Below, piece after piece: positions 1-8,166 of a stretch of 50,102 nucleotides of DNA. The stretch is from NCBI GenBank assembly GCA_013360465.1, contig JABWBO010000039.1:1-50102 (forward strand), given 5' to 3'. The notes under the pieces were generated by a model. That model made no database searches. It was not told where the DNA came from and saw only the letters and a program-made list of their open reading frames with translations. The translations under genes were made by a program, and so were the position numbers. Position 1 is the stretch's first letter. Each line of letters begins with the position of its first letter. The stretch is from Anaerolineae bacterium. Lineage in GTDB: Bacteria > Chloroflexota > Anaerolineae > Aggregatilineales > Phototrophicaceae.

Positions 1-2
1 TC

Positions 3-1829
3 GGCGGTTGGTGCGTCGAAAAGCTGCGGCTGCGCGCGACGGCGGCGCTCTCGCGGCTGGAAAGGCTGGCGCTGCAAACCGGCATTGGCTTGGGGGCGCT
101 GGCGCTGACGGCGCTGCTGCTGGGACTGGTCGGGCTGTTTCAGCCGCTCCTGCTGTGGGGATTCCTCGCCGCGCTGACGCTGCTCCTGCGGCGGCAGGCG
201 GTGGACTGGGTGCGCTGCGGGCGGGCGCTGCTCGGCGCGGCGCGCGTCCGGTCAGGGTGGGAGGCGTTCGCCCTGGTCTATCTGAGCGCCATGCTGGTCA
301 TGGCGCTGATCTACGGGCTTGCCCCGCCGACTCACTGGGACTCGCTGACCTATCATCTGGTCGCGCCGACGCGCTATCTGCGCGAGGGGCGTATCGCCGT
401 GCAGCCGGATGTCTTCTACCTGGGGTTCTCGCAGAACGTCGAGATGCTCTACAGCTATGTCGTCGGCGCGTTCGGTCGGGCATCCGCCGCCGCGCCGGTG
501 CATTTCGGCATCGGGCTGCTGGCGCTGCTGGGGCTGATGGGCGTGACCCGCCGTCATGCCGGGCGTTGGGCGGGCTGGACCGCCGGGCTGATCCTGCTGA
601 GCAGCTATAACCTGTGGGCGCTCTTCGGCTGGGCGTATGTCGATCTGGGGACTTTGCTCTACGGCGCGCTGGCGCTGATCGCCATCACCGCCTGGGAAGA
701 ATCGCGCGCCGCGCGCTGGATCGTCGTCATGGGCGGGATCGCCGGGCTAGCGGCGGGCGTGAAATACAACGCCGGGGCGCTGGGTCTGGCGATGGGTGGG
801 TATGTCCTGCTGACGCAGCCGCGCCACGCCCTGCGGCATGGCGCGCTCATGGCGGGGGCAGCGCTGATCGTCTTCGCCCCCTGGGCGCTCAAAGGGCTGG
901 CGCTCTATGGCAACCCGGTCTATCCCTTCGCCCTGGGCGGTCTGGCGTGGGACGCCGGGCGCACCGCCGCCTTCACTTTCCCCGATTTCAGCTTCAGCGG
1001 GCGGGGCTGGCTGTGGCATCTGCCGATCCTGCCCTTTGCGGCGACCGTCTTCGGGCAGGACAATGTCGATGGCTACGGATTCTCGCTCGGCATGTGGTTG
1101 CTGACCAGCTTCGCCGCCCTGCCGCTCCTGTGGCGCTGGCTGCTGCCGCGCGAGCGGGCGCTGGCGCGGGCGGCGCTGATCTTCATCGGCGCGCTGTGGA
1201 CGTTCTGGGCGGCAGCCGGAGGGTCCAGCGGCGTCGGCATTCAGACCCGGCTGATGATCATGGCGTTTGCGGCGTTTGCGGCGGCGGGCGGGCTTGCCTT
1301 CGTCGGACTGCGGCGCTTCCCGGAAAAGCCGATCATGATCGGCTTCATCCTCCGGGCGATCTTCATCGTCACCCTGCTGCTGACGTTCTACGACGCGGCG
1401 CATACGCTGGTCCGTGACCGCGCCGCCGCGTATTTGTTCGGCGAGATCGCGCCGGAGGAATATCTCTATGAGAACACCGGCGCTTATGCCAATGCCATGC
1501 AGCATCTGCCCGCCGGGTCGCAGGTGCGCCTGATGTACGAGCCGCGCAGCCTGTACTGCCCGGAGTCCGTCCGCTGTCTGCCGGATGTGCTGTTCGACCA
1601 CTGGCTGCGCCCGCGTCTGGCAGGAAATTCAGCAGAGGCGGTATTCGCCGCCTATCGAGCGGCGGGTGACGATTATCTGCTGGTCTTTCACACGCTCTAC
1701 GAACAGGTCCTGACCGTCTCGCGCGACCGCGCCCTGGACGAGGCGTTCATGTCCGCCCTGGAGGCGCACATGACGCCGGTCTGGTCCGACGGCGTGCGCT
1801 ATACGCTGTACGGGTGGAAAGATGAATGA
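3..1829 (+). CDS. Polytopic membrane protein, glycosyltransferase-39/ArnT-like (5' partial)
   Basis: The frame is open to the left edge of the window, so the true start lies outside; the first in-window start-like codon is TTG at 90. The visible product has about ten hydrophobic segments. An early loop reads THWDSLTYHLVAPTRYL, which resembles the first periplasmic loop of PMT/ArnT-type (GT-C fold) lipid-linked sugar transferases, where an acidic residue in that loop is catalytic. The last 120 residues or so are soluble (TGAYANAMQHLPAGSQVRLM), as in GT-C proteins with a C-terminal extracytoplasmic domain. It overlaps the next gene by 8 nt, so the two are probably translationally coupled. The GT-C assignment is inferred from topology and this loop only. 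It could equally be an uncharacterised membrane protein family. Confidence 0.7.
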   Translation, partial: GGWCVEKLRLRATAALSRLERLALQTGIGLGALALTALLLGLVGLFQPLLLWGFLAALTLLLRRQAVDWVRCGRALLGAARVRSGWEAFALVYLSAMLVMALIYGLAPPTHWDSLTYHLVAPTRYLREGRIAVQPDVFYLGFSQNVEMLYSYVVGAFGRASAAAPVHFGIGLLALLGLMGVTRRHAGRWAGWTAGLILLSSYNLWALFGWAYVDLGTLLYGALALIAITAWEESRAARWIVVMGGIAGLAAGVKYNAGALGLAMGGYVLLTQPRHALRHGALMAGAALIVFAPWALKGLALYGNPVYPFALGGLAWDAGRTAAFTFPDFSFSGRGWLWHLPILPFAATVFGQDNVDGYGFSLGMWLLTSFAALPLLWRWLLPRERALARAALIFIGALWTFWAAAGGSSGVGIQTRLMIMAFAAFAAAGGLAFVGLRRFPEKPIMIGFILRAIFIVTLLLTFYDAAHTLVRDRAAAYLFGEIAPEEYLYENTGAYANAMQHLPAGSQVRLMYEPRSLYCPESVRCLPDVLFDHWLRPRLAGNSAEAVFAAYRAAGDDYLLVFHTLYEQVLTVSRDRALDEAFMSALEAHMTPVWSDGVRYTLYGWKDE

Positions 1830-2763
1830 GACCTCACGCGCGACCCCTGCCAACCCGGTCCGTAGGGGCGAGCCGACGGCTCGCCCGCCATCGATGATCC
1901 GCCTGATGCGGGCGGCTCGCCTGATGCGGGCGACCCGTTTAGCGCGGGCGACCCAGCGGGTCGCCCCTAGGGTGGGGATGATGATCCTGCTGCTTCTTGC
2001 TGCCTGCACCAACCGGGGACAGCGCATCGAGGACATCCCGACGGCGGCGTCCGTCGAGGATATGGCGACGGCGCTGCCGCTCACCCAGAACGCCCCGCCC
2101 GCGCCGTTCAACCGCGTCCTGACGACCTTCGACCTGATCGACAATCACCTCAACGAGCTGCCCGGCTGGCGCTACGTGGTGCAGCTGGAGTTCGACGGGA
2201 CATTCGCCCGCACTCCGCGCGAGACCAGCGCCTCGGCGCAGGCGGAGGTGTGGTTCAACCAGATGGCGTCGGCGCGCCGGGTCAGCCTGACCACCACCGG
2301 CGAGTTGATCGGGCAGACGGAGGACAGCGCCTACGAGGCGGTGCGCCTGGGACCGGATTCCTTCCTGGTGCGCGATGGGGCGTGCCTGGTCGGGGCGCGC
2401 GGCGACGCCCAGACGGCGGCGGACCTGCGCGCCGGCGATCTCGCCGGCGGGGTGCGCCAGGCGACCCCTGGCGGGCGTCAGGAGGTGATCAACGGTCAGG
2501 CGGTGTATCTGTACACCTTCAGCGAAGCCGACCTGATCCTGCCGCCGATTCGCCCGGCGGATGGTGGGCGGGTGACGCTGGAGAGCGGCGAACTGTGGAT
2601 CGCCCCGCAGATCAGCGCCGCCGTGCGCTACTATCTGAATCTCGACGTGGAGAGCGTGATCCTGTTCGACCGGCAGCTTCCGGTCAGCGGGTCGGTGCGG
2701 CTGCGCTACGATCTGCACGAGGTCGGCACGGCGTTCAACATCACCGTGCCGTTCGGGTGCTGA
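1822..2763 (+). CDS. Putative lipoprotein, unknown function
   Basis: No family is recognised. The frame starts with ATG 1822, but residues 13-50 are encoded by a palindromic repeat (see the element at 1861-1970) and are Arg-rich and low in complexity. A typical lipoprotein signal follows, MMILLLLAAC, with ATG codons at 1978 and 1981; Cys would be the lipidated residue. The hydrophobic stretch is short, so the start could also be ATG 1894, which adds a basic n-region. The mature part is about 250 residues with alternating polar and hydrophobic beta-like segments (GWRYVVQLEFDGTF, VSLTTTGELIGQ, YYLNLDVESVILFDRQL). That pattern is reminiscent of LolA/LppX-like lipoprotein folds, but this is only a structural impression. 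It overlaps the upstream membrane protein, suggesting one transcript. A short repeat-rich spacer follows. Confidence 0.75.
   Translation: MNETSRATPANPVRRGEPTARPPSMIRLMRAARLMRATRLARATQRVAPRVGMMILLLLAACTNRGQRIEDIPTAASVEDMATALPLTQNAPPAPFNRVLTTFDLIDNHLNELPGWRYVVQLEFDGTFARTPRETSASAQAEVWFNQMASARRVSLTTTGELIGQTEDSAYEAVRLGPDSFLVRDGACLVGARGDAQTAADLRAGDLAGGVRQATPGGRQEVINGQAVYLYTFSEADLILPPIRPADGGRVTLESGELWIAPQISAAVRYYLNLDVESVILFDRQLPVSGSVRLRYDLHEVGTAFNITVPFGC
1861..1970. repeat. Palindromic repeat of the GTAGGGGC family, inside the lipoprotein 5' end
   Basis: The block begins GTAGGGGCGA and ends TCGCCCCTAG, so its ends are inverted. Inside, GGGCGAGCC-gac-GGCTCGCCC forms a near-perfect hairpin, and GATGCGGGCG occurs twice in direct orientation. 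Related palindromes occur at 20549-20594, 23370-23400, 28772-28788 and 47461-47487. Those are intergenic, or upstream of the likely start codon, whereas this one overlaps the frame of the lipoprotein gene. Confidence 0.7.
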
Positions 2764-2782
2764 GGGAAGAAGGATGAGGAAC

Positions 2783-2858
2783 GAGTGCTGAGTGCGGCGA
2801 GTGAGCGGCGCTGACTCAGTCCTTTCTTCTCAGTCCTCAGTCCTTTCTTCCCAGTCCT
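2783..2858. repeat. AGTGCTGAG / CTCAGTCCT intergenic repeat
   Basis: This spacer between two convergent genes contains GAGTGCTGAG at 2783, then two 21-bp tandem units at 2817-2837 and 2838-2858 that differ by one base; each is built from CAGTCCT plus TTTCTTC. The complementary motif AGGACTGAG recurs at 5177-5200 and 39351-39380, so this is a dispersed low-complexity intergenic family. Its function is unknown. Confidence 0.6.
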
Positions 2859-2861
2859 GCC

Positions 2862-3338
2862 CTATTTCATCTTGCCGCGCGCGCGGATCATCCAGCGCAT
2901 ACAGCTGTGGAAGAAATCCGGTTCCAGGAACATCATCGGACAGCCCACGTCGATCAGGTTGATCCCGGCGTCGCGGCAGCGGGTGGCGGCGGCGTCCGAC
3001 ACGCTGGACGGCATCATGGTATTGTTATGCATCCAGACCCGGCGAATGCCCAGGCTCAGCGCCTCGTCGGCAAGTTGTTCGGTCACATCCGGGCTGTTCA
3101 TGATGAAGACGGCATCGACTCCGCCGGGGATGGCGCTGAGCGTGGGATAGCAGTCGTCACCGTGCAGCGCCTCGGCGCTGGGATGCACCGCAAAGACCTG
3201 GTAGCCATGATCGCGTAGTTTGAGGTAAATTGCGCCTGCGCCGCTGTCTTTGCTGCGCGACAAACCGCAGATGGCGATTCGCTTTTGCGCGAGGAAGTCG
3301 TCCACGCGCTCACGATGGGTCAACCTGGAAAGTGCCAT
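2862..3338 (-). CDS. CoA-binding domain protein (YccU type)
   Basis: This is a 158-residue single-domain protein. The N-terminal half, KRIAICGLSRSKDSGAG, is a Rossmann nucleotide-binding loop of the CoA_binding_2 type. It is followed by GYQVFAVHPSAEALHGDDCYP, the conserved V-P-x segment, and VDAVFIMNSPDVTEQ. The C-terminal half, RRVWMHNNTMM then INLIDVGCPMMFLEP, matches the conserved W-x-Q/H and D-x-C-x-M pattern of these small proteins, which resemble the N-terminal part of succinyl-CoA synthetase alpha without catalysis. The family is thought to bind CoA, but its role is unknown. It converges on the lipoprotein gene and diverges from the flavodoxin gene. Length is normal for the family. Confidence 0.85.
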   Translation of the reverse strand: MALSRLTHRERVDDFLAQKRIAICGLSRSKDSGAGAIYLKLRDHGYQVFAVHPSAEALHGDDCYPTLSAIPGGVDAVFIMNSPDVTEQLADEALSLGIRRVWMHNNTMMPSSVSDAAATRCRDAGINLIDVGCPMMFLEPDFFHSCMRWMIRARGKMK

Positions 3339-3481
3339 TGCTGCCTCGCTTTTGTGATGGGTGAACTGCGGCAGAAAAAGAAGAGCGTTTCTTCATGCCG
3401 TTTCAACTTGTATTACGTCAAAATCGATAGAGGGTTGCGCAACGCGAACCCGCACGCCCTGCTGGGGAGGAGAGAGGAATG

Positions 3482-3916
3482 ATGAACGTCCTTGTGCTGT
3501 ATCAGAGCCGGAACGGACATACGCGCGCGGCGGCGCAGGCAATCGCCCAGGCGGTCCAGAGTCAGCGGCATTTCGCATCTGTCCGTTCGGTGGCGGAGGT
3601 CCGTTCGACGGATGTCGCCCAGGCGGATGCGCTGTTCATCGGAACCTGGACGCAGGGCTTTATCCTGTTCGGGGTCAAACCCGCCGGCGCATCGCTGTGG
3701 GTTCCGGCACTGCCTTCGCTGATGAACAAACCGGTTGGCGCATACTGCACCTATCGCTACAATCCGCGCGGCAGCCTGAACAAACTCTCCGACCTGCTGA
3801 TGGGACAGGGGGGGCGCATCGTGGCGCAGCAGGCGTTCCACCGGGATCGCCTGGACGTGGGCATGAAACCGTTCGTTCAGAGCGTGCTGGACGCCGCTTC
3901 AGGCGACAGGTTGTGA
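3482..3916 (+). CDS. Flavodoxin-like FMN-binding protein
   Basis: This is a 144-residue flavodoxin-fold protein. The N-terminus MNVLVLYQSRNGHTRAAAQAI is a beta strand followed by the S/T-R-N-G-x-T phosphate-binding loop that holds FMN. The segment QADALFIGTWTQGFILFG corresponds to the second flavin-contacting loop. A purine-rich GGGGAGGAGAGAGG directly precedes two adjacent ATG codons at 3479 and 3482; I take the second because of spacing. Flavodoxins carry electrons for reductases, or act as small flavin oxidoreductases. The specific partner is not evident. The dehydrogenase gene follows 57 nt downstream on the same strand and may share the transcript. Confidence 0.85.
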   Translation: MNVLVLYQSRNGHTRAAAQAIAQAVQSQRHFASVRSVAEVRSTDVAQADALFIGTWTQGFILFGVKPAGASLWVPALPSLMNKPVGAYCTYRYNPRGSLNKLSDLLMGQGGRIVAQQAFHRDRLDVGMKPFVQSVLDAASGDRL

Positions 3917-3973
3917 GAAGGGGCGAACGATGAGATCGGCGAAAGGACACGTGTCACAGAGGAGCGCTGTTGA

Positions 3974-5164
3974 ATGAGCGAGCAGGTTCGATATGCCGTC
4001 GTCGGAGCGGGACGCCAGGGCGCGGCGGCGGCTTATGACATGGCGAAATGGGGCGATGCGAGCGGCGTCCTGCTGCTGGATGCGAACGGCAGCGCCGCCG
4101 AGCGGACGGCGGATCGCCTCAACCGGCTGATCGGTCGCCCGCTGGTCAGCGCCGCCCAGGTGGACGTGCGCGATCACAGCGCGCTGGTCGGCGCGCTCAA
4201 CGGGGTGGACGTATTTCTGTGCGCGGCGCCGTTCCGCTTCATCCCGAACTGTATGCGGGCGGCGCTCGAAGCCCGTGCCGGCATGGTCGATCTGGGCGGG
4301 CACACCGAGACGGTCCTGAAGCAGCTGGCGATGGGCGACGAGGCGCGCGCCGCCGGCATCACCGTCGTGCCCGACTGCGGCATGGGTCCGGGGATGAACA
4401 ACACCCTGGGCGTCTACGCTGTTGAGCAGCTTCAGGCGCGCGGCGCGGTCCCGCGCGAGGTGCGCCTGTGGGATGGCGGGCTGCCGCAGAACCCGCCCGA
4501 ACCCTGGGGCTATCAGTGTTCTTTCCACATCAATGGGCTGACCAACGAGTATGACGGTCAGGCGCTCGTGCTGCGCGACGGCGTGGTCACGCCGGTGGAT
4601 GCGCTGACCGAGCCGGAAGTCGTCGTCTTCGAAGGCTTCGGCGAACTGGAGGCGTTCGTCACCTCCGGCGGAACGTCCACCGTGCCCTACAGCTACGAGG
4701 GCATCCTGCAGGTCTACGACAACAAGACCCTGCGCTATCCGGGGCACTACCGCCAGTTCAAAGCCTTCAAGGACCTGGGGCTGTTCCGTGAAGAGCCGCT
4801 GACCATCGCCGACGGGGTGACGGTGATCCCCCGGCAGATGTATCACGCCCTGCTGGGTCCGAGCGTCGAGACGGACCAGGTGATCGACGTTTGCCTGATG
4901 CGCGCCAAAGGGACGGGGACGCGCGACGGGCGCGAGGTGGCGCTGGTGATCGAGCTGATCGACCGCTACGACCCGGAAACGGGCTTCACGGCGATGGAGC
5001 GGCTGACCGGCTGGCACGCGGCGATCATGGCGCAGTTCATCGCCCGCCGCGAAGTTGCGCCGGGCGTGTGGTCGCTGGAAAAAGCTATCCCGGCGACGCG
5101 CTTTCTGGAAGAGGTGCGCCGGCGCGGCTTCCAGATCAGCGAGCGGTGGGAAGGGGAAGCGTGA
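3974..5164 (+). CDS. Saccharopine dehydrogenase family protein, lysine 6-dehydrogenase-like
   Basis: This 396-residue NAD(P)-dependent oxidoreductase starts with a classical Rossmann fingerprint at residues 7-15 (VVGAGRQGA) and LLLDAN at the end of beta-2. VDVFLCAAPFRFIP, GMVDLGGHT and VVPDCGMGPGMNN match the LYS9-type saccharopine dehydrogenase core, and the central SGGTSTVPYSYEG segment belongs to the substrate domain. Single-domain proteins of this length include L-lysine 6-dehydrogenase and carboxynorspermidine synthase-like enzymes. The exact substrate cannot be fixed from sequence alone. The start is ATG 3974, preceded by AGAGGAGCG at a suitable distance. The transcript probably ends at the hairpin at 5271-5318. 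Confidence 0.8.
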   Translation: MSEQVRYAVVGAGRQGAAAAYDMAKWGDASGVLLLDANGSAAERTADRLNRLIGRPLVSAAQVDVRDHSALVGALNGVDVFLCAAPFRFIPNCMRAALEARAGMVDLGGHTETVLKQLAMGDEARAAGITVVPDCGMGPGMNNTLGVYAVEQLQARGAVPREVRLWDGGLPQNPPEPWGYQCSFHINGLTNEYDGQALVLRDGVVTPVDALTEPEVVVFEGFGELEAFVTSGGTSTVPYSYEGILQVYDNKTLRYPGHYRQFKAFKDLGLFREEPLTIADGVTVIPRQMYHALLGPSVETDQVIDVCLMRAKGTGTRDGREVALVIELIDRYDPETGFTAMERLTGWHAAIMAQFIARREVAPGVWSLEKAIPATRFLEEVRRRGFQISERWEGEA

Positions 5165-5176
5165 GTCGAAAGGATC

Positions 5177-5200
5177 GAGTGCTGAGGACTGAGGACTGAG
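5177..5200. repeat. AGTGCTGAG / AGGACTGAG intergenic repeat
   Basis: GAGTGCTG is followed by AGGACTG repeated directly. It is the same family as the spacer at 2783-2858 (opposite orientation) and the string at 39351-39380. It lies just after the stop codon of the dehydrogenase gene. Confidence 0.55.
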
Positions 5201-5270
5201 GGCGCGCCGTCAAGCGTTCTCGCTCATCGCTCATCCTTCGCAGCACGTGACGGCTGGCGAAGTTTCCCCA

Positions 5271-5318
5271 AAAACAGCCCCCGCTCCATGCACTTCGACA
5301 TGGAGCGGGGGCTGCGTT
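5271..5318. terminator. Strong bidirectional rho-independent terminator
   Basis: A perfect 15-bp inverted repeat lies at CAGCCCCCGCTCCAT (5275-5289) and 5300-5314, with a 10-nt loop. An A-run precedes the left arm and TTTT follows the right arm, so it reads as a terminator in both directions. It separates the convergent dehydrogenase gene (+) and the 569-aa surface protein gene (-), the last gene of the large operon. Confidence 0.92.
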
Positions 5319-5339
5319 TTCTGAGCGTCAGGACGCCGC

Positions 5340-7049
5340 TTATGGCTGCGGTTTGTCTTCCGGCGTCTCGTCGAGCGCCCGGCGGTTGGCGCCGCGCAGC
5401 GCCCGCGCGCCGACCAGCACGCCCACCAGACCGACCACGATCAGCAGCAGACCGCCCAACCCGCCGCCGCTCCCGCCGAAGGCATCGTCGAAGATGCCGG
5501 TATCGGGCAGCGCCGTCGGCGAGGCTTCGACCTGCTGCGCGCCGAGGGTCGGCGAAGGACCGGGCGTCAGCGTCACCGCGTCCGGCGTCAGCACCGAAGC
5601 GGTCGCCGTCTGGAACTGAGCGGCAATCGCCGTCGCCGTCAGGTTGATCGCCGCCAGCGCATCGACGGTCGGCGGGACGGTCGGTTCCACCGTCGCGGGC
5701 GTTTCCGGCGTCGGCGGGACGGTCTCAGAAGGTCCGGGCGTCGGGCTTTCAAACAGCGCCATCTCGATCAGTGCGTCGCGGGTGGCGATGGCGACCTGGG
5801 TGGCAATCGCCGCCTGGGTGGCGAAGATACGCGGCGCGTTTAGAGCATCCTGGGTGGCAGCGTCGATCTGGCTGGCGACTGCCGCCTGCGCATCGAGCGC
5901 CGCCTGGGTCGCTGTGCTGACCTGAGTCGCCAGCACTGCCGGCGTCACGAAATCCGCGCCCGCCGTCGCCTGCTGCTCGAAGAAGGTCTGTGTTTCGGCG
6001 GCGGACTGCGTCGAAAGGGCGAGCGCCGTCGCAATGCCGCCCGGCTGCGCCAGGCTGGGGTCGTTGAACTGCGCCGCCAGATCGGAGACCAGGGTGGCGG
6101 CAGCGGCTTGAGTCGCCCCGGCTGCCTGAGTCGCGGCGCCGAAGGGCGCTTCCAGCGCCGCCTGGGTCATGGCGCTTTCCAGCACCACCTGGGTCAGCAT
6201 CAGCGCCAGCTCGTCACGCTCCTGGGCGATCTCGTCAAGGCGCTGGTTGACGGCATCAATCGCCGACTGCGCGCCGGCGCGGTCGGCTTCGACCGTCGCC
6301 AGGATTTCCGCTGCGATCTGCGCCGCTTCGAGCGCGCCCTGGGTCGCGAGCGCCTGCTGCGTCGCCAGTTCGCTCTGCCGCCCGACGCCCGCCAGCGTGG
6401 CGAAGGCGACTTCGGTGGCGAATCGCTCGCGGATGTTGCCGCTCACGATCACTTCCGGCGTCGCGGTCGGCGGCGGCGGCGGAGTCACCTGCGCCGTCAG
6501 CGCCGCTGCTGCCGTCAGGGTCATCACGTCTGCCGCCAGCGTTTGCAGCGCCAGCAGAGTCGGATCATCGGTCGGGGTCGGCGTGATCGTCGGACGGGGC
6601 GGAGTGTCGGTCGGGATCGGCGTCTCGGACGGGGTGAGCGTCGGCGAAGGCGTGGGCGAAGCCGCCAGCGCGGTCTGCGTCTGCTGAATATTGGCGACAT
6701 CCTGCGTCTGCGTCTCCGCCAGGAAGGCGACCACCTGGGCGTTCTGGGTTTCAATCGCCCAGCGCGTCAGATCAACCGGGGTGGGTCCTGTCTGGCGGGT
6801 TGCCAGGAATAAGATCACGCCCAGCCCGACGACGAACAGGAGGATGAGCAGCACGGCGAGGACGACAAAAGTTCGGTTTCCGCCCTGCGGCTCCGGCTCG
6901 TCGGCGAGATCGGGCATGTCTCCGCCCATCGAGTCGCCTAAGCCGCCGGTTACCCCGGAATCGTCGTCAAGATCGCCAAATGGATCGCTGTCGTCATTGA
7001 AAAAATCGTCGCTGTCGTCGAAGCTGAAATCATCTCTACGGTTGCTCAT
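5340..7049 (-). CDS. Ala/Thr/Gln-rich membrane-anchored surface protein with LPDTG motif
   Basis: This 569-residue protein matches no family I recognise. Residues 1-70 are strongly acidic (DDFSFDDSDDFFNDDSD). A TM helix follows at about 73-95 (FVVLAVLLILLFVVGLGVIL). The next 350 residues combine Pro/Thr linkers (SPTPSPTLTPSETP) with long Ala-rich helices punctuated by ATQ triplets (AATQAAGATQAAAATL, ATQVAIATRDAL), which are likely coiled coil. Near residue 514 comes LPDTG, then a Gly stretch, a second hydrophobic helix (LGGLLLIVVGLVGVLVGA) and RALRGANRR. That is the order of a sortase sorting signal, although the 18-residue cytoplasmic tail is longer than usual. Last gene of the eight-gene operon, 40 nt after the 358-aa gene. 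Inference: a surface stalk or spacer protein. Confidence 0.75.
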   Translation of the reverse strand: MSNRRDDFSFDDSDDFFNDDSDPFGDLDDDSGVTGGLGDSMGGDMPDLADEPEPQGGNRTFVVLAVLLILLFVVGLGVILFLATRQTGPTPVDLTRWAIETQNAQVVAFLAETQTQDVANIQQTQTALAASPTPSPTLTPSETPIPTDTPPRPTITPTPTDDPTLLALQTLAADVMTLTAAAALTAQVTPPPPPTATPEVIVSGNIRERFATEVAFATLAGVGRQSELATQQALATQGALEAAQIAAEILATVEADRAGAQSAIDAVNQRLDEIAQERDELALMLTQVVLESAMTQAALEAPFGAATQAAGATQAAAATLVSDLAAQFNDPSLAQPGGIATALALSTQSAAETQTFFEQQATAGADFVTPAVLATQVSTATQAALDAQAAVASQIDAATQDALNAPRIFATQAAIATQVAIATRDALIEMALFESPTPGPSETVPPTPETPATVEPTVPPTVDALAAINLTATAIAAQFQTATASVLTPDAVTLTPGPSPTLGAQQVEASPTALPDTGIFDDAFGGSGGGLGGLLLIVVGLVGVLVGARALRGANRRALDETPEDKPQP

Positions 7050-7089
7050 GCCTCCCCCTTCTCAGATGCGCGAGGGCTAATTTAGGGGA

Positions 7090-8166
7090 TTATGCCCCAG
7101 TTACTTCAAGATTCGCCAGTGGCGCCGTGATTTTCTCGCCGGTTGCCAGTTCGACCTGCGCGCACGGAACTCGCAGTCCATTGTCCATGAGAATCGGGGT
7201 TTTTGGCAAATTGACGATCACGCCCATCGATCCTGCCGAGTCGCCGCGCGCCAGACGCACCTGCGCGCCGGGGCGCAGCGTCAAGTTGATATTGGGCAGC
7301 ACCGGACGGTCGTTGGGATCGAAGGGCACACTGACGATCAATTCCGGACGGCGCGATTCCAGCGCCCCCGGCGTTGCCGCATCGAGCGACGCCGTCCGCC
7401 CCGCGACCGTCTCCAAGAACTGCATCACCGGGACGCTCATGCGCATCGTACCGAAGCCCTCGACGAGCAGGATCGCCACCGGGCTGGCTTCCGCCGCGCG
7501 CCGCAGGCTGGGCGCGATGCTGGGCGCGATGATCCCGACGATTTCCTGATCGCGCGCCACCTCCAGGCTGAGCGGGCGCAGCGTGCGGCGGGTGACGACC
7601 AGCGCGCCGCGATAATCGGCTTCCAGCCCGCCGCCTTGAATGCTTTCGATGCCGTCGGACGGTTCGAGGCGTAAGCCGCCGATGACCTGGCGATTGTTCC
7701 CCCAGACGCCCTGGACGACGCCGCCGTAGCCTTCGATCATCACGCCGCGCCCGACCTGCACGTCGATCACCGTGCCATTCAACCCGGCTTGGATCGCCAC
7801 CATCTCGGCGATCCCTTGCAGGACGATCTGCCCGCGCGATACAGCGATCACCGTGCCATCGATGGGCGCGAGCAGCCTGCGCCGCCCGCGCTGCGCCAGG
7901 ATGTCCCCGACTTCGATGCTGCTGCCTTCACCCACCCGCAGCAGCGGCTCGACCTTATCGGGGCGCACATCGAAGAAGCGCGCGGCGTCGATCAGCTTGA
8001 ACGGGGCAGGCGCTGCGCCCTGGACCACCGTGTCGGTCTGCGTCACCCGCGCCCCCCGCGCCACTTCGACATCGCCGGTGGCGGCGTTGGGCAGCATGCG
8101 CGCCCGGCGGACCATGGTGATGCCCAGCAGGTGGCGGTGATCAGGGAAATAGGGTTCGAAGGTCAT
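7090..8166 (-). CDS. Unknown protein with barrel-sandwich and KOW-like segments
   Basis: This 358-residue soluble protein has no clear relative. I start it at ATG 8166 (MTFEPYFPDHRHLLGITMVR). The frame runs further upstream, but that part overlaps the end of the MutL-like gene and looks non-coding, leaving a 26-nt overlap. Residues 85-125 (VGEGSSIEVGDILAQ, APIDGTVIAVSRGQIVLQG) resemble the beta-sandwich hairpins of biotinyl/lipoyl or RnfC-like domains, without a modifiable lysine. The middle (GALVVTRRTLRPLSLEVA, AILLVEGFGTMRMSVPVMQF) looks alpha/beta. The C-terminus (GSMGVIVNLPKTP then CAQVELATGEKITAPLANLEV) resembles a KOW-type small barrel. No signal peptide or TM is present. Its place directly behind the MutL-like ATPase suggests a partner of that protein. 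Confidence 0.7.
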   Translation of the reverse strand: MTFEPYFPDHRHLLGITMVRRARMLPNAATGDVEVARGARVTQTDTVVQGAAPAPFKLIDAARFFDVRPDKVEPLLRVGEGSSIEVGDILAQRGRRRLLAPIDGTVIAVSRGQIVLQGIAEMVAIQAGLNGTVIDVQVGRGVMIEGYGGVVQGVWGNNRQVIGGLRLEPSDGIESIQGGGLEADYRGALVVTRRTLRPLSLEVARDQEIVGIIAPSIAPSLRRAAEASPVAILLVEGFGTMRMSVPVMQFLETVAGRTASLDAATPGALESRRPELIVSVPFDPNDRPVLPNINLTLRPGAQVRLARGDSAGSMGVIVNLPKTPILMDNGLRVPCAQVELATGEKITAPLANLEVTGA

